Assembly (NCBI RefSeq): GCF_016495725.1
Contig: NZ_CP054705.1
Location: 3,286,001 to 3,350,000, forward strand
Length of the DNA stretch: 64,000 bases
From: Salicibibacter cibarius
GTDB lineage: Bacteria > Bacillota > Bacilli > Bacillales > Marinococcaceae
Direction: 5' to 3'
The position numbers and the translations under genes are program-made. Positions 1 through 8,354 of the stretch are shown in pieces (the first letter of the stretch is position 1; each line of letters starts with the position of its first letter). The notes below the pieces were generated by a model. It had not been told where the DNA came from, did no database searches, and saw only the letters and a program-made list of their open reading frames with translations.

Positions 1-133
1 TGCCCCCATGTTGTTTTTTCATAGAATATTAGCCCTCGTCTTTTTTGAATTTTAATAGATACTATGAAAAATGATCGGAAGGTATGACTTTTCGGTTTAG
101 CGAAAAAACATAGAACTGCAGAGCACATTAGAA

Positions 134-172
134 AACGTTGACTTGTCGCCAAGGATAGCGAAAGTCAACGTT
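134..172. repeat. Inverted repeat, possible terminator
   Basis: Two perfect 11-base arms (AACGTTGACTT at 134-144 and AAGTCAACGTT at 162-172) enclose a 17-base loop. It lies in the gene-free first 354 bases, beyond the likely spoVAB terminator, so it probably serves a gene left of the window. Both flanks have only short T-rich stretches, so a terminator role is likely but not certain. I see no gene in 1-354. Confidence 0.4.
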
Positions 173-218
173 ATTTCTTATACTATCATCCGAACAATTT
201 ATACATTCTGATAGTGCT

Positions 219-243
219 AAAAAGCCACCTGAGACAGGTGGCT
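219..243 (-). terminator. Terminator after spoVAB
   Basis: An 8-bp perfect stem (AGCCACCT / AGGTGGCT, 223-230 and 236-243) with a 5-base loop is followed, on the minus strand, by a run of five T. It lies about 110 bases past the spoVAB stop codon and should end the spoVAA-spoVAB transcript. Confidence 0.75.
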
Positions 244-354
244 TTAAAATAAGGGGATAACTTGAGTATAATTCACAATAAGTTTCCTATAAACAATTTT
301 CTTTCCTTAAGGAAAATGTTTAAGTGACCTGCTTGTTTGAAATCATAATGATGC

Positions 355-786
355 TCAATACGGAAATGGACTGAAAATGATCCATTGGAACAAAGACCCC
401 GTCACCTTCCCAAAAATGACTGCGAATAAGAGCCACATAATGCGATCAACGAGGCCTGTCCTTTTTGCCAAAACAGGAAGCACATTAAGGACTTCCGTCA
501 ATGCAGCTGCAAGCGCGCCTACGAACATGCCCGAGAAAATTCCAGTGATGATGGTGCTCAACAGCGGCAAAGAGAAATGAATATTCCACTGTCCAAAAAC
601 GGTGAAAATAAAAGATCCAAGGATAACAGCCCATTGATAAGCATGAACATAAGCTTGTGTTCTCGTTAATTGCGTCAAACGTTGAATAACGCCTAAAATC
701 GTCAAAAAAGCAACCAACCCTGCCCCTATAATTAAACCTTCGGAGAATCCGGAAACAATAATAAAAATTGCATCGAGCACATTCAT
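355..786 (-). CDS. spoVAB: Stage V sporulation protein AB
   Basis: A 143-residue integral membrane protein with four to five hydrophobic segments. Its central stretch (GALAAALTEVLNVLPVLAKR, about residues 90-109) closely matches SpoVAB of Bacillus, and the length fits the family (about 141). SpoVA proteins form the channel that moves dipicolinic acid and calcium into the forespore and out again at germination; SpoVAB is one of the membrane components made in the forespore. The start overlaps the end of spoVAA by four bases (ATGA), so the two are translationally coupled. A terminator follows about 110 bases downstream, so the remaining spoVA genes, which follow directly in Bacillus subtilis, are not cotranscribed here. 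Confidence 0.93.
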   Translation of the reverse strand: MNVLDAIFIIVSGFSEGLIIGAGLVAFLTILGVIQRLTQLTRTQAYVHAYQWAVILGSFIFTVFGQWNIHFSLPLLSTIITGIFSGMFVGALAAALTEVLNVLPVLAKRTGLVDRIMWLLFAVIFGKVTGSLFQWIIFSPFPY

Positions 787-1394
787 TCGTCTTTTTTGTC
801 CTCCTGCTGCTTATCCATCACGGTATATTCATCTAAATTTTGCTGGTAATTAAACATCTCGACTTCCAATGGGCTCGGTTCTTCATTGAATTTCTTTTTA
901 AATACGCGGTTGAAAAATAGTATCATCCCTAAACCAATCCCAAGTGAATACGGAATCTGGAGTATTAAGGGATACTCATCTTCTTGCCCTGTCAGCATGA
1001 AAAACATTTTTTTGTGAACGGCCGACATATTAACGTCTTCATGAAAATGCATAATGGCTAAGCCCGAGCCGAAAAACAACAATAACCAAACAAAACTGAC
1101 ACGCATGAAAGTGGGAGATTTTGAAGATGACACAATTTCCAATATCGTATGATTTTCACCAAGGCTTTCAACATTCATTTCCGGAAACATTTTTTTAATA
1201 AAACGAATCACTTGCAGAGAGTCAATGGTGGCAACTCTCCCATCATTTTCGGACACTGTATAGATTGGCGTCTCCAATAGTTCCCCCGGCTCGTTGGAGG
1301 GAAGAATATATTGTGCGATATCTTGTAAATAGACGGATTGATCAGGATTAACCTTTACCCGTGGGTATAAACGTATGTATATAAGCCTCTCCAT
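783..1394 (-). CDS. spoVAA: Stage V sporulation protein AA
   Basis: 203 residues. The N-terminal half (about 1-105) is soluble and contains the conserved start YIRLYPRVKVNP and the stretch VIRFIKKMFPEMNVESLGE; the C-terminal half has two membrane segments (about 107-128 and 147-163). This is the SpoVAA layout and length. It belongs to the SpoVA dipicolinic-acid channel complex of the spore inner membrane. The ATG at 1394 is preceded by GGAGGAAGG on the minus strand, so the start is well supported. It is the first gene of the spoVAA-spoVAB pair. Transcription by the forespore sigma factor G is expected from the family; I did not locate a clear promoter. Confidence 0.93.
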   Translation of the reverse strand: MERLIYIRLYPRVKVNPDQSVYLQDIAQYILPSNEPGELLETPIYTVSENDGRVATIDSLQVIRFIKKMFPEMNVESLGENHTILEIVSSSKSPTFMRVSFVWLLLFFGSGLAIMHFHEDVNMSAVHKKMFFMLTGQEDEYPLILQIPYSLGIGLGMILFFNRVFKKKFNEEPSPLEVEMFNYQQNLDEYTVMDKQQEDKKDE

Positions 1395-1490
1395 TTATCC
1401 TTCCTCCAAGTCTGCGATATGCGACCATATATGTAGAATGTGTACATTAGTGTCGGACTATGCGTATTTACGTGTTCGTAAAAAAACCTC

Positions 1491-2093
1491 CTACATTGGC
1501 AGAAAAAGTGTTTTCTTCCAATCCAGGAGGGTATGGGCCGTTCTTTCAGCTGTAGGCTTTCCAAAAATTTGTTCTACAAGATACATTGCCATGTTTATTC
1601 CGGAAGAAACGCCGGCAGAGGATATAAGATTATGAGTATGAACGACTTTGCTGACCGATAAAACCTGAATATGAGGATACTTTGCTTGTAGGTCTTTCAC
1701 AGCAAGATGATGCGTTGTTGCCTTTTTTCCATCCAGCAATCCAGTTGCTCCCAAGATATACGTGCCAGTGCAAACAGAACATATATAGTCACTATTTTTG
1801 TGTTTAATAATCCAATCTTTTACCTTTTGATTCTTAGCCACAGATTGAACCGCCTTCAAAGGCCCCCTTGGAATGATGAGAATATCTATTTCAGGAGCAT
1901 TAACAATGCTAAAATCAGGCATGATTTTTACTCCTGAATGAGTTCTTATTCGTTGTCCAAACTCTGTAATAGTGAATATCTCAACTTGATCACCTTTATT
2001 GTATGAAGTGAAAGATAACACTTCTGCAAGACCGACAAAATCTAAACTATCTACATAATCATAAAGAAAAATGCCTACTTTTCTTATTGTCAT
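1491..2093 (-). CDS. DJ-1/PfpI family protein (isonitrile hydratase-like)
   Basis: 200 residues, one class-I glutamine-amidotransferase-like domain of the DJ-1/PfpI superfamily. The nucleophile elbow is visible as ICSVCTGTYILGATGLLDG (about residues 105-123), where the second Cys before TG is the expected catalytic residue, followed by the TTHH stretch and the SSAGVSSGINMAMYLVE helix typical of the GlxA/InhA group. AraC-type relatives have a DNA-binding tail; this protein ends before one, so it is an enzyme-like stand-alone domain. The ATG is preceded by AAAGGTGTG. The substrate is unknown: isocyanide hydratase is the closest described activity, but other DJ-1 members are stress chaperones or glyoxalases. 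Confidence 0.75.
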   Translation of the reverse strand: MTIRKVGIFLYDYVDSLDFVGLAEVLSFTSYNKGDQVEIFTITEFGQRIRTHSGVKIMPDFSIVNAPEIDILIIPRGPLKAVQSVAKNQKVKDWIIKHKNSDYICSVCTGTYILGATGLLDGKKATTHHLAVKDLQAKYPHIQVLSVSKVVHTHNLISSAGVSSGINMAMYLVEQIFGKPTAERTAHTLLDWKKTLFLPM

Positions 2094-2195
2094 CTAAAAT
2101 CACACCTTTGATCGTTATTATAGCATCCCTCTCGCAAAGCATAATTTTTTTGCACATGGGCAAAATTCAAATAAACGACATAGGAGTGTGTGCTG

Positions 2196-2540
2196 ATGGT
2201 CGCCGTTTCTGTTTTATTGATGATTGGGGGTTTACTGATTATTAATGGCGTTTATGCTTATCATTCCAAACACATTGATGCTCATTTTCTTTCAACTCTA
2301 TGGTACTACGTGAAAATACTTCCCTTGTTGCTTAGTTCCATATTGATGATTGGATACGGTGTTAAATTTTTAACAAACAGTTTTCATCATCTCACGTTTG
2401 CGCTCATTGTCTCAAAAGGTTTGGAAATTTTAGCAAGTGTATTAATTGGTTATCTCTTCCTTAAAGAAATCCCCACTTGGCGAACAGGACTGGGGATTGG
2501 AATCATTCTAATTGGATTTTGGGTTGTAAAAGGAAAATGA
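2196..2540 (+). CDS. Small DMT/SMR-like membrane protein
   Basis: 114 residues from the ATG at 2196, chosen because AGGAG lies nine bases upstream; a GTG at 2190 is the alternative but sits too close to that site. Four hydrophobic helices fill the protein. The last part (SKGLEILASVLIGYLFLKE, then a GIGIILIGFWVVK helix) resembles the C-terminal half of small multidrug resistance and EamA-type transporters, where two copies or a duplicated protein form the transporter. The N-terminal half is less typical, and the signature Glu in the first helix of SMR drug exporters is not evident. The substrate cannot be told. Confidence 0.55.
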   Translation: MVAVSVLLMIGGLLIINGVYAYHSKHIDAHFLSTLWYYVKILPLLLSSILMIGYGVKFLTNSFHHLTFALIVSKGLEILASVLIGYLFLKEIPTWRTGLGIGIILIGFWVVKGK

Positions 2541-2641
2541 GAAAAGAGGATATGGCCATGACCCCTTTTCTCAAGATCCATCAATTGGAGAAGTATTCAC
2601 CCATTAATAGTATAACGGATAATGATTTGGTTGTAAACAAT

Positions 2642-2663
2642 TATTTTTCCTTAGGGAAACTTT
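2642..2663. promoter_or_regulatory. Probable MntR operator of mntABCD
   Basis: The sequence TTTCCTTAGGGAAACT (2646-2661), set in an AT-rich context, closely matches MntR boxes of the Bacillus subtilis mntH and mntA promoters as I remember them (a TTTGCCTTAAGGGAAACT-like dyad). It lies about 45 bases upstream of the candidate -35 element. A weaker relative, TTTGTCCTAAAGAAATT, is at 2786-2802 between the promoter and the gene. MntR with bound manganese would repress the operon from such sites. Confidence 0.65.
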
Positions 2664-2708
2664 CTCTTTAGATGCACGATGAAATTTATACAAATCGATT
2701 ATTTTTTA

Positions 2709-2737
2709 TTGACAAATCATTCTCCCGGGAATACCAT
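2709..2737 (+). promoter_or_regulatory. Candidate sigma-A promoter of mntABCD
   Basis: TTGACA (2709-2714) is a perfect -35 element; with a 17-base spacer the -10 would be TACCAT (2732-2737), which matches four of six positions. This leaves a 5' leader of about 115 bases that includes the second MntR-like site at 2786-2802. Confidence 0.5.
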
Positions 2738-2858
2738 GTAACTATAAGTTGCACAGAGGAAACATTTATTGCTTATGCAAAATTGTTTGTCCTAAAGAAA
2801 TTTTTTGCTTTACTCTCGTGCTCAGCTTGCAAAACATAGAAGAAATGGGGAGTGGAAA

Positions 2859-3830
2859 TTGAAGAAGCCAACTGTTATCTTTTTATCTGCATTTACAAGC
2901 ATGGGGGTGTTGCTAGCCGCTTGTAGCGATGAAGAATCGACTGCGGAGGGAGACGATTCCGCGGAAGGGGAAGAAGAAACCACGGGGGATGGTCCCATCC
3001 AAGTGACATCGACGACTAGCCAAATCAGTGATATCGTGGAAAATGTCGGCGGGGAACACGTAGACAACACCGGGTTAATGGGACCCGGCATTGACCCGCA
3101 CGATTATGAAGCTTCCCAGGGAGACGTAGAAACGCTGGATGAAGCGGATGTTATTTTTTGGAATGGATTGAACTTGGAAGAACAAATGGCGGATATGTTG
3201 GAACAAATGGCGAATGATCAACCGGTGTACGAATTGGGGGAAAATGTTCCGGACGAAGATATTCTAGAGGATGAAGAAGAAGCCGGAACGCCTGATCCAC
3301 ACATTTGGTTTGACCCTGAAATTTGGGCTGATGCGGCGGTTGAAGGGGTCGCAGATGGTTTAGCAGAGGCCGATCCTGAAAATGCGGATGACTATCGAGC
3401 AAACGCAGAAGCGTATATCGATGAACTCGATGGACTGCAAGAATGGGCTCAAGATCGGGTCGAAGATATTGACGAAGAAAGCCGCGTGCTTGTGACCGCC
3501 CATGACGCATTCCAATACTTCGGTGACGCCGTAGGCATGGAAGTGATGGGTCTGCAAGGCATTAGTACAGAGGCCGAGGTCGGGCTAAGCGATGTGCAGG
3601 ATGTTATTGATGAAATGATTGAACGGGATGTTAACGCGCTTTTTTCCGAAACGAGTGTTGACGATAGTGCCGTTGACGCTGTCATCGAAGGTGCGCAAGA
3701 ACAAGGACACGAGGTTGAAAACGGCGGTGCGCTTTATTCCGATGCGATGGGAGAACCCGACACTGAAGAGGGTACGTATGTCGGGATGTACGAAGCGAAT
3801 GTCAATCAAATCGTGGAAGCCTTGGAATAA
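2859..3830 (+). CDS. mntA: Manganese ABC transporter, binding lipoprotein
   Basis: 323 residues starting at TTG 2859, chosen over an in-frame ATG far upstream because GGGGAG lies just before it and the protein then begins with a textbook lipoprotein signal (KK, hydrophobic stretch, LLAAC; Cys22 is lipidated). It is a cluster A-I metal-binding protein: metal ligands are expected at His81 (IDPHDYEAS) and His148 (PDPHIWFDP), with the TAHDAF and LYSDAMG motifs further on. The stretch GLQGISTEAEVGLSDV and the absence of a His-rich loop match MntA better than ZnuA. A very acidic segment follows the lipobox, as in other exported proteins here. It captures manganese and hands it to MntBCD. Confidence 0.9.
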   Translation: MKKPTVIFLSAFTSMGVLLAACSDEESTAEGDDSAEGEEETTGDGPIQVTSTTSQISDIVENVGGEHVDNTGLMGPGIDPHDYEASQGDVETLDEADVIFWNGLNLEEQMADMLEQMANDQPVYELGENVPDEDILEDEEEAGTPDPHIWFDPEIWADAAVEGVADGLAEADPENADDYRANAEAYIDELDGLQEWAQDRVEDIDEESRVLVTAHDAFQYFGDAVGMEVMGLQGISTEAEVGLSDVQDVIDEMIERDVNALFSETSVDDSAVDAVIEGAQEQGHEVENGGALYSDAMGEPDTEEGTYVGMYEANVNQIVEALE

Positions 3831-3840
3831 GTGAATGATA

Positions 3841-3877
3841 GCGGGGAGGGAAGCGTTCGAGGTCCGCTTCCCCCCGC
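3841..3877 (+). terminator. Intercistronic hairpin between mntA and mntB
   Basis: A GC-rich stem (GCGGGGAGGGAAGCG at 3841-3855 with CGCTTCCCCCCGC at 3865-3877, two-base bulge) is followed by TATTTT. It sits in the 92-base gap between mntA and mntB. Such partial terminators or stabilising hairpins after binding-protein genes usually let the binding protein be made in excess over the membrane parts. Confidence 0.6.
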
Positions 3878-3922
3878 CTATTTTCTGAGACCATTAATTA
3901 TTCGAAGGAGGAACGTAACATC

Positions 3923-4678
3923 ATGAATCCAATAACTGCAACGAACGTTACCGTTGCCTATCACCGCAAACCGGTCCTCCAAAGTATTAATTTTGAGGCA
4001 CCGGAAGGCAAACTTATCGGCATCATCGGTCCCAATGGAGCGGGAAAATCAACATTGTTGAAGTCGATTCTCGGTCTTGTGCCAAAGGCCTCCGGTGAAG
4101 TAAACATTTATGGAAAAGCCTACCGTAAGCAACGGCAAAAGGTCGGTTATGTTCCGCAAAGGGGTTCGGTCGACTGGGATTTTCCGACGAATGCTCTCGA
4201 CGTCGTGCTCATGGGGCGATATGGGCAGATCGGTATGTTTCGCAGAGTAAAAAAGAAGGACCGTAGAGAAGCCATGTCCTGTCTTGAAAAAGTCGGCATG
4301 GATCAGTACGCAAACCGGCAAATCAGCCAGTTGTCGGGTGGCCAGCAACAGCGTGTGTTTCTCGCCCGCGCACTCGCGCAAAACGCGCAAGTCTATTTTA
4401 TGGATGAACCGTTTGTCGGCGTAGATGCCGCTACGGAGAAAGCGATTATCCAGCTATTAAGCGAGCTAAAAGACCAAGGGAAAACCGTTCTCGTCGTTCA
4501 TCATGATTTGCAAACCGTCCGGGACTATTTTGACTGGATCATGCTGCTAAATGTCCGGAAAATCGCTTTCGGGCCAACGGCGGAAACGTTTAAAAAAGAT
4601 CTTTTGCAAAAAACATATGGCGGCAAATTAACACTCCTCGACCAGGAAGAAGAACAGGGAGTGACCACACTTGCTTGA
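3923..4678 (+). CDS. mntB: Manganese ABC transporter, ATPase
   Basis: 251 residues with all parts of an ABC ATPase: Walker A GPNGAGKST (about residues 35-43), Q-loop VPQRGSVDWDFP, signature LSGGQQQRV, Walker B VYFMDEP and the switch His in VVHHDLQ. The Q-loop sequence with WDFP is typical of the manganese/zinc/iron chelate uptake group. GGAGG precedes the ATG. It powers manganese uptake with MntC and MntD and is the second gene of the operon; its end overlaps the start of mntC by eight bases. Confidence 0.93.
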   Translation: MNPITATNVTVAYHRKPVLQSINFEAPEGKLIGIIGPNGAGKSTLLKSILGLVPKASGEVNIYGKAYRKQRQKVGYVPQRGSVDWDFPTNALDVVLMGRYGQIGMFRRVKKKDRREAMSCLEKVGMDQYANRQISQLSGGQQQRVFLARALAQNAQVYFMDEPFVGVDAATEKAIIQLLSELKDQGKTVLVVHHDLQTVRDYFDWIMLLNVRKIAFGPTAETFKKDLLQKTYGGKLTLLDQEEEQGVTTLA

Positions 4679-5966
4679 AATACTCTCTTACCCGAATGTC
4701 CAATGGGTGCTCTTCGCGACCGCCACGCTCGGAATCGCCAGTGGAGTGCTCGGAAGTTTCGCGCTGTTGCGCCGGCAAAGCTTGGTCAGTGACGCCATGA
4801 GTCACGCTGCCCTCCCCGGCATTTGCATCGCATTTCTCATCGTCGGTGAAAAAATGATGGGCGCCTTGTTGTTGGGAGCAGGATTGACGGCTTATTTGGG
4901 GACGTATTGCATTCAAACAATCGTCTATTATACACGCCTGAAAACAGATGCGGCCATCGGTTTGGTTTTATCTGTTTTTTTCGGTGTCGGCATCGTTCTC
5001 CTCACCTTTATTAACAATCTTCCCATCGGAGGTCAAGCCGGTTTAAATCAATTTATTTTTGGGCAGGCAGCCGCGATGACGAGCTTAGATGTCCGTGTTA
5101 TTTCTTCAGTCGCCGTCGTTTTGATCATAATTACTATTTTACTTTTTAAAGAACTGAAATTGCTTGTTTTTGATCGGGAGTTCGCACAGGGCATTGGTTT
5201 GCCTACTGCTGTCCTCAATGGTCTTTTAATGACGATGATCGTGGCGGCTGTCGTCATCGGCCTCCAAGCGGTAGGTGTCGTTTTGATGGTCGCGATGCTG
5301 ATTGCACCTGCGATTACCGCTCGCTATTGGACAGATCGGTTGGACTTCATGGTCATTTTGTCAGGCTTTTTCGGTGCCATTTCCGGTATTTTGGGCACAA
5401 TGATTTCGGCGCCGATTTCCGGTATGCCTACAGGGCCGCTTATAATTGTTGCTGCTTGTATAGTATTTTTTGTTTCCCTGATCATTGCTCCAAAAAAAGG
5501 ATTGGTTGTTAAAGCTTACCGTTTGCAGCAATTGCGCAAGCAAACGGCTAGAGGGCAAATTTTACAAAGCCTCTATGAACTCGCTGAAAAGCGGCATCAA
5601 ACATCCGGGGCGTTCAAGGCTTTCACTCGGGAAGAAATCCAAGCATTGCGTCCGTTATCCGAACGAAGGTTCCAGAAAACACTAAACGAATTAAAACGAT
5701 CCGGGAAAATTGATGTGACGGGAGATGGGTATGCATTAACAACATCCGGGAGAGAAACGGCGCATAACGTTACCCTCAACAATCGTTATATGCAAATGTA
5801 TTCCATGCACGAAACACGCTTCGCCAATCTTCAAATGGAAAAAAGGAACTGGGATTTCCTATCCCTCCCTGAGAAAGAGCGTGAGCGACTGCACGTGTTA
5901 TTGCAAGAGCATCATTTGGAACCCAAATTAATGCAGATGACCCAACAAGAAGGAGGGCGCCTTTAA
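4671..5966 (+). CDS. mntC: Manganese ABC transporter, permease with winged-helix tail
   Basis: 431 residues, starting at TTG 4671 inside the end of mntB with GGGAGTG upstream. Residues 1-275 form an ABC-3 permease with eight or nine membrane helices, including the SLVSDAMSHAALPG motif near residue 40. Residues from about 285 carry a soluble tail (LYELAEKRHQTSGAFKAF onward) that resembles a DtxR/winged-helix domain. This long form matches MntC of Bacillus subtilis (435) rather than ordinary permeases of about 280. The role of the tail is not established; it may sense metal or regulate transport. mntD follows without a gap. Confidence 0.92.
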   Translation: MLEILSYPNVQWVLFATATLGIASGVLGSFALLRRQSLVSDAMSHAALPGICIAFLIVGEKMMGALLLGAGLTAYLGTYCIQTIVYYTRLKTDAAIGLVLSVFFGVGIVLLTFINNLPIGGQAGLNQFIFGQAAAMTSLDVRVISSVAVVLIIITILLFKELKLLVFDREFAQGIGLPTAVLNGLLMTMIVAAVVIGLQAVGVVLMVAMLIAPAITARYWTDRLDFMVILSGFFGAISGILGTMISAPISGMPTGPLIIVAACIVFFVSLIIAPKKGLVVKAYRLQQLRKQTARGQILQSLYELAEKRHQTSGAFKAFTREEIQALRPLSERRFQKTLNELKRSGKIDVTGDGYALTTSGRETAHNVTLNNRYMQMYSMHETRFANLQMEKRNWDFLSLPEKERERLHVLLQEHHLEPKLMQMTQQEGGRL

Positions 5967-6848
5967 ATGAGTTATACATTTTGGATTCTTTTAACTGCCT
6001 CGCTTGTAGGCGTCACCTGTGGGATCATGGGCGTCTTGCTTATTTTGCGGAAGTTGGCGATGCTATCCGATGCCATTAGCCACACGGTATTACTGGGAAT
6101 TATTTCTGCTTTTCTTATTACCCAATCGTTGGATGGGTGGACAATGTTCATCGGGGCAGCGATTGTCGGCTTGCTCACAACCGTGTTTGTGCAGATGCTC
6201 AATTCTGCAGGCGTACAATCCGATGCCTCGATCGGTATCGTATTTACATTTTTGTTTGCTATCGGGGTAATCCTCGTATCCATGTTTGCAGACAATGTTC
6301 ACATTGACGTGGAACACACCATCATGGGGGAAATTGCATTTATTCCCTGGGAGACGGTCAACTGGTTCGGCATTGAAGGGATTCCCCAGGCGGTATGGAT
6401 GCTAGGCATTGTTCTCGTCATCGACGTGATCCTGCTGGTTCTCTTTTATAAAGAATTCAAGGTAAGCACCTTTGACCCTGAACTGGCAGCTGCGATTGGG
6501 CTTCCCGTCGGCCTTCTGCACTATCTGCTCATGGGGATGACATCGCTCACGGCGGTAGCCGCTTTTGATGCGGTTGGCGCCATCCTCGTCGTTGCCATGT
6601 TAATCACACCGGGCGCAACCGCGTATTTGCTGACGGAACGTCTAAGTATGATGTTTGTTCTTAGCGCTGTTATCGGCGTGCTCGCTGCATTTTCAGGGTA
6701 TTACATCGCTGCTTGGTTGGATGCTTCCATTGCCGGAATGATGGCGGCTATGGCAGGCTTGTTGTTTTTATTAGCGTTTACTTTCGCTCCGCAACATGGG
6801 ATAATCGCCAAACGATTGATGCAAAAACGAATCAAACATGACGTATAA
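5967..6848 (+). CDS. mntD: Manganese ABC transporter, second permease
   Basis: 293 residues, ABC-3 family permease with eight or nine helices and the family motif KLAMLSDAISHTVLLG (about residues 30-45). It begins at the base directly after the mntC stop codon, with AGGAGGG inside the end of mntC as its ribosome site. Together with MntC it forms the membrane channel. It lacks the soluble tail of MntC, as in Bacillus subtilis. It is the last gene of the operon and a terminator follows directly. A short diverged remnant of a second mntD-like gene lies at 8228-8345. Confidence 0.92.
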   Translation: MSYTFWILLTASLVGVTCGIMGVLLILRKLAMLSDAISHTVLLGIISAFLITQSLDGWTMFIGAAIVGLLTTVFVQMLNSAGVQSDASIGIVFTFLFAIGVILVSMFADNVHIDVEHTIMGEIAFIPWETVNWFGIEGIPQAVWMLGIVLVIDVILLVLFYKEFKVSTFDPELAAAIGLPVGLLHYLLMGMTSLTAVAAFDAVGAILVVAMLITPGATAYLLTERLSMMFVLSAVIGVLAAFSGYYIAAWLDASIAGMMAAMAGLLFLLAFTFAPQHGIIAKRLMQKRIKHDV

Positions 6849-6850
6849 TT

Positions 6851-6884
6851 GAAACCTGAATGACGAATTTCAGGTTTCTTTTCT
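6851..6884 (+). terminator. Terminator of mntABCD
   Basis: A perfect 10-bp stem (GAAACCTGAA 6851-6860 / TTCAGGTTTC 6869-6878) is followed by TTTTC on the plus strand, three bases past the mntD stop codon. Confidence 0.8.
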
Positions 6885-7288
6885 CGCGAGTGGCAGTATA
6901 TACACTGATATGAGCACAACTATCAAGGCATACCCTCTTTATTGTGTTTTTCAAGACCCTTAATAGAGAAGCGTGTAACCGCATTTTTCACCGAATCAAT
7001 GCGGACTTTTTGACTGTTTAAAAGATATACTTTCTTCGTCGTATAAATCATTATAACTGATTATTATATTTTTTCATATTATTTTGCGCTTATGTCACTC
7101 GCTTTTTTGATCGAATTGTTCAGCGCTATTTACTCGATCATTAATTTGCTGTTATCATATTGTCACTTGTCTCTTTTCTGCCCACAGCATTTTCGCCACT
7201 AACAAGTCTCCGGTGAATAGTTCGATTTTGGGGTGAAGGCTAGAAGCTGAGATGCACGCGATATTTCATAGAGGGAGGGAAATAAAAA
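6885..7288. other. Intergenic region before the YitT gene
   Basis: About 400 bases, AT-rich, without a convincing reading frame on either strand. The only structure I see is a weak dyad (CCGCATT and AATGCGG, about 6979-7004) followed by a few T. A ribosome site GGGAGGG is present at the right end. No riboswitch fold was recognised by eye. Confidence 0.5.
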
Positions 7289-8155
7289 TTGAAAAATTTT
7301 GTATTGTTATTTTTTGGCACATTATTATCGGCATTGAGTATAACGTTATTTGCAATGCCTAATGAAATTGCTGATGGGGGCCATGTTGGTATATCCTTGC
7401 TTTTGTACTTTTCTTTAGGTATTTCACCAGCACTCGTCGTATTTATATCATTTATCGTTATAACACTCATCAGCATTAAATATTTATCCCGCATTGTCGT
7501 TATCAAAACTGCCATTTCTACCGCGCTATTATCTCTTCTGACTTATTTGACAGAAGACCTTGGGCAACAACCAATCGGTGATCCATTAATTGGTGGTATT
7601 TTTTTTGGTCTTTTTATGGGGGTTGGTTTTGCACTCATATTACACGCAGGTGGTTCTTACGGTGGGTCATCGACTGTAGCTTTAATATTGAGGAAAAGAT
7701 TTGGCTGGGATGTCGTGTTAGTCACTTTTATTTTAGATATTCTAGTCGTTACGTCAGGTATCTTCATTATCGGTGTACTAAATACGTTGTATACGGTCAT
7801 TGCTTTGTTTGTTGCAAAAGTAGCAACGGATTATGTATTAAATGGGTTCGATGCTAAAAAAGCTTTCCAAATCATATCCGTCCATAATGAAGAAATTGCT
7901 AGGAGAGTAACGACAGATCTAGCATCCAGTGCCACGTACATTAATAGTTCTGGCGTATACACTAGTAAAGAGCAAAAAATATTATATATTATTGTAAAAA
8001 ATCATAGGGTCATCCACTTGAGGAACATGATTAATGATATAGACAGTGAAGCTTTTGTCGTTGTTAGCAATGTAAAAGATGTTTCCGGAGGTACATTTTT
8101 TGCAGGAGATATGTTTCAAATAAATGAGGAAGAACAGGACGATCAATCGACCTAA
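7289..8155 (+). CDS. YitT family membrane protein
   Basis: 288 residues from TTG 7289, with GAGGGAGGG seven to ten bases upstream. Five or six membrane helices occupy residues 1-195, including the DGGHVGISLLL and LHAGGSYGGSSTVALILRK motifs of the YitT family, followed by a cytoplasmic DUF2179 domain (about 205-280) with the AEQ-like sensor fold (VVSNVKDVSGG near the end). Proteins of this type are widespread in Firmicutes; transport roles have been suggested but the substrate is not known. It stands alone, between the mntABCD terminator and degenerate sequence. Confidence 0.8.
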   Translation: MKNFVLLFFGTLLSALSITLFAMPNEIADGGHVGISLLLYFSLGISPALVVFISFIVITLISIKYLSRIVVIKTAISTALLSLLTYLTEDLGQQPIGDPLIGGIFFGLFMGVGFALILHAGGSYGGSSTVALILRKRFGWDVVLVTFILDILVVTSGIFIIGVLNTLYTVIALFVAKVATDYVLNGFDAKKAFQIISVHNEEIARRVTTDLASSATYINSSGVYTSKEQKILYIIVKNHRVIHLRNMINDIDSEAFVVVSNVKDVSGGTFFAGDMFQINEEEQDDQST

Positions 8156-8227
8156 GGCACGATTGCCACAATAAAGAATTTATTTATCACAAATGAAATC
8201 GTAAAGCTTTGAGTAATGCGAAAGTAA

Positions 8228-8345
8228 ATGTCTTTTTCGGATTTATCAACTTGGAGACTTTTAACCGCCTCACTTGTAGGCATTACTTGCGTAATCATTG
8301 GCGCCCTCCTTTTGGGATGGCGCTTTTACTTAGGATTGCTGAACA
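8228..8345 (+). pseudogene. 5' fragment of a second mntD-like permease gene
   Basis: The first 28 or so codons from ATG 8228 read STWRLLTASLVGITCVIIGALLLG, which parallels the start of MntD at 5967 (FWILLTASLVGVTCGIMGVLLI). The DNA is also recognisably similar over about 60 bases (8268-8330 against 5989-6051). After that the match stops and a GC-rich dispersed repeat begins. I read this as the remnant of a duplicated permease gene cut off by the repeat; the open frame that continues to 8665 is chance translation of the repeat. Confidence 0.6.
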
Positions 8346-8354
8346 ACTTGCATA

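Noticed and set aside
3151-3834. Several long frames opposite or beside mntA
   Set aside because: They are shadows of the strongly biased codon use in mntA and have no ribosome sites.
6885-7288. A riboswitch upstream of the YitT gene
   Set aside because: Only a weak seven-base dyad is visible; no known riboswitch motif was recognised.
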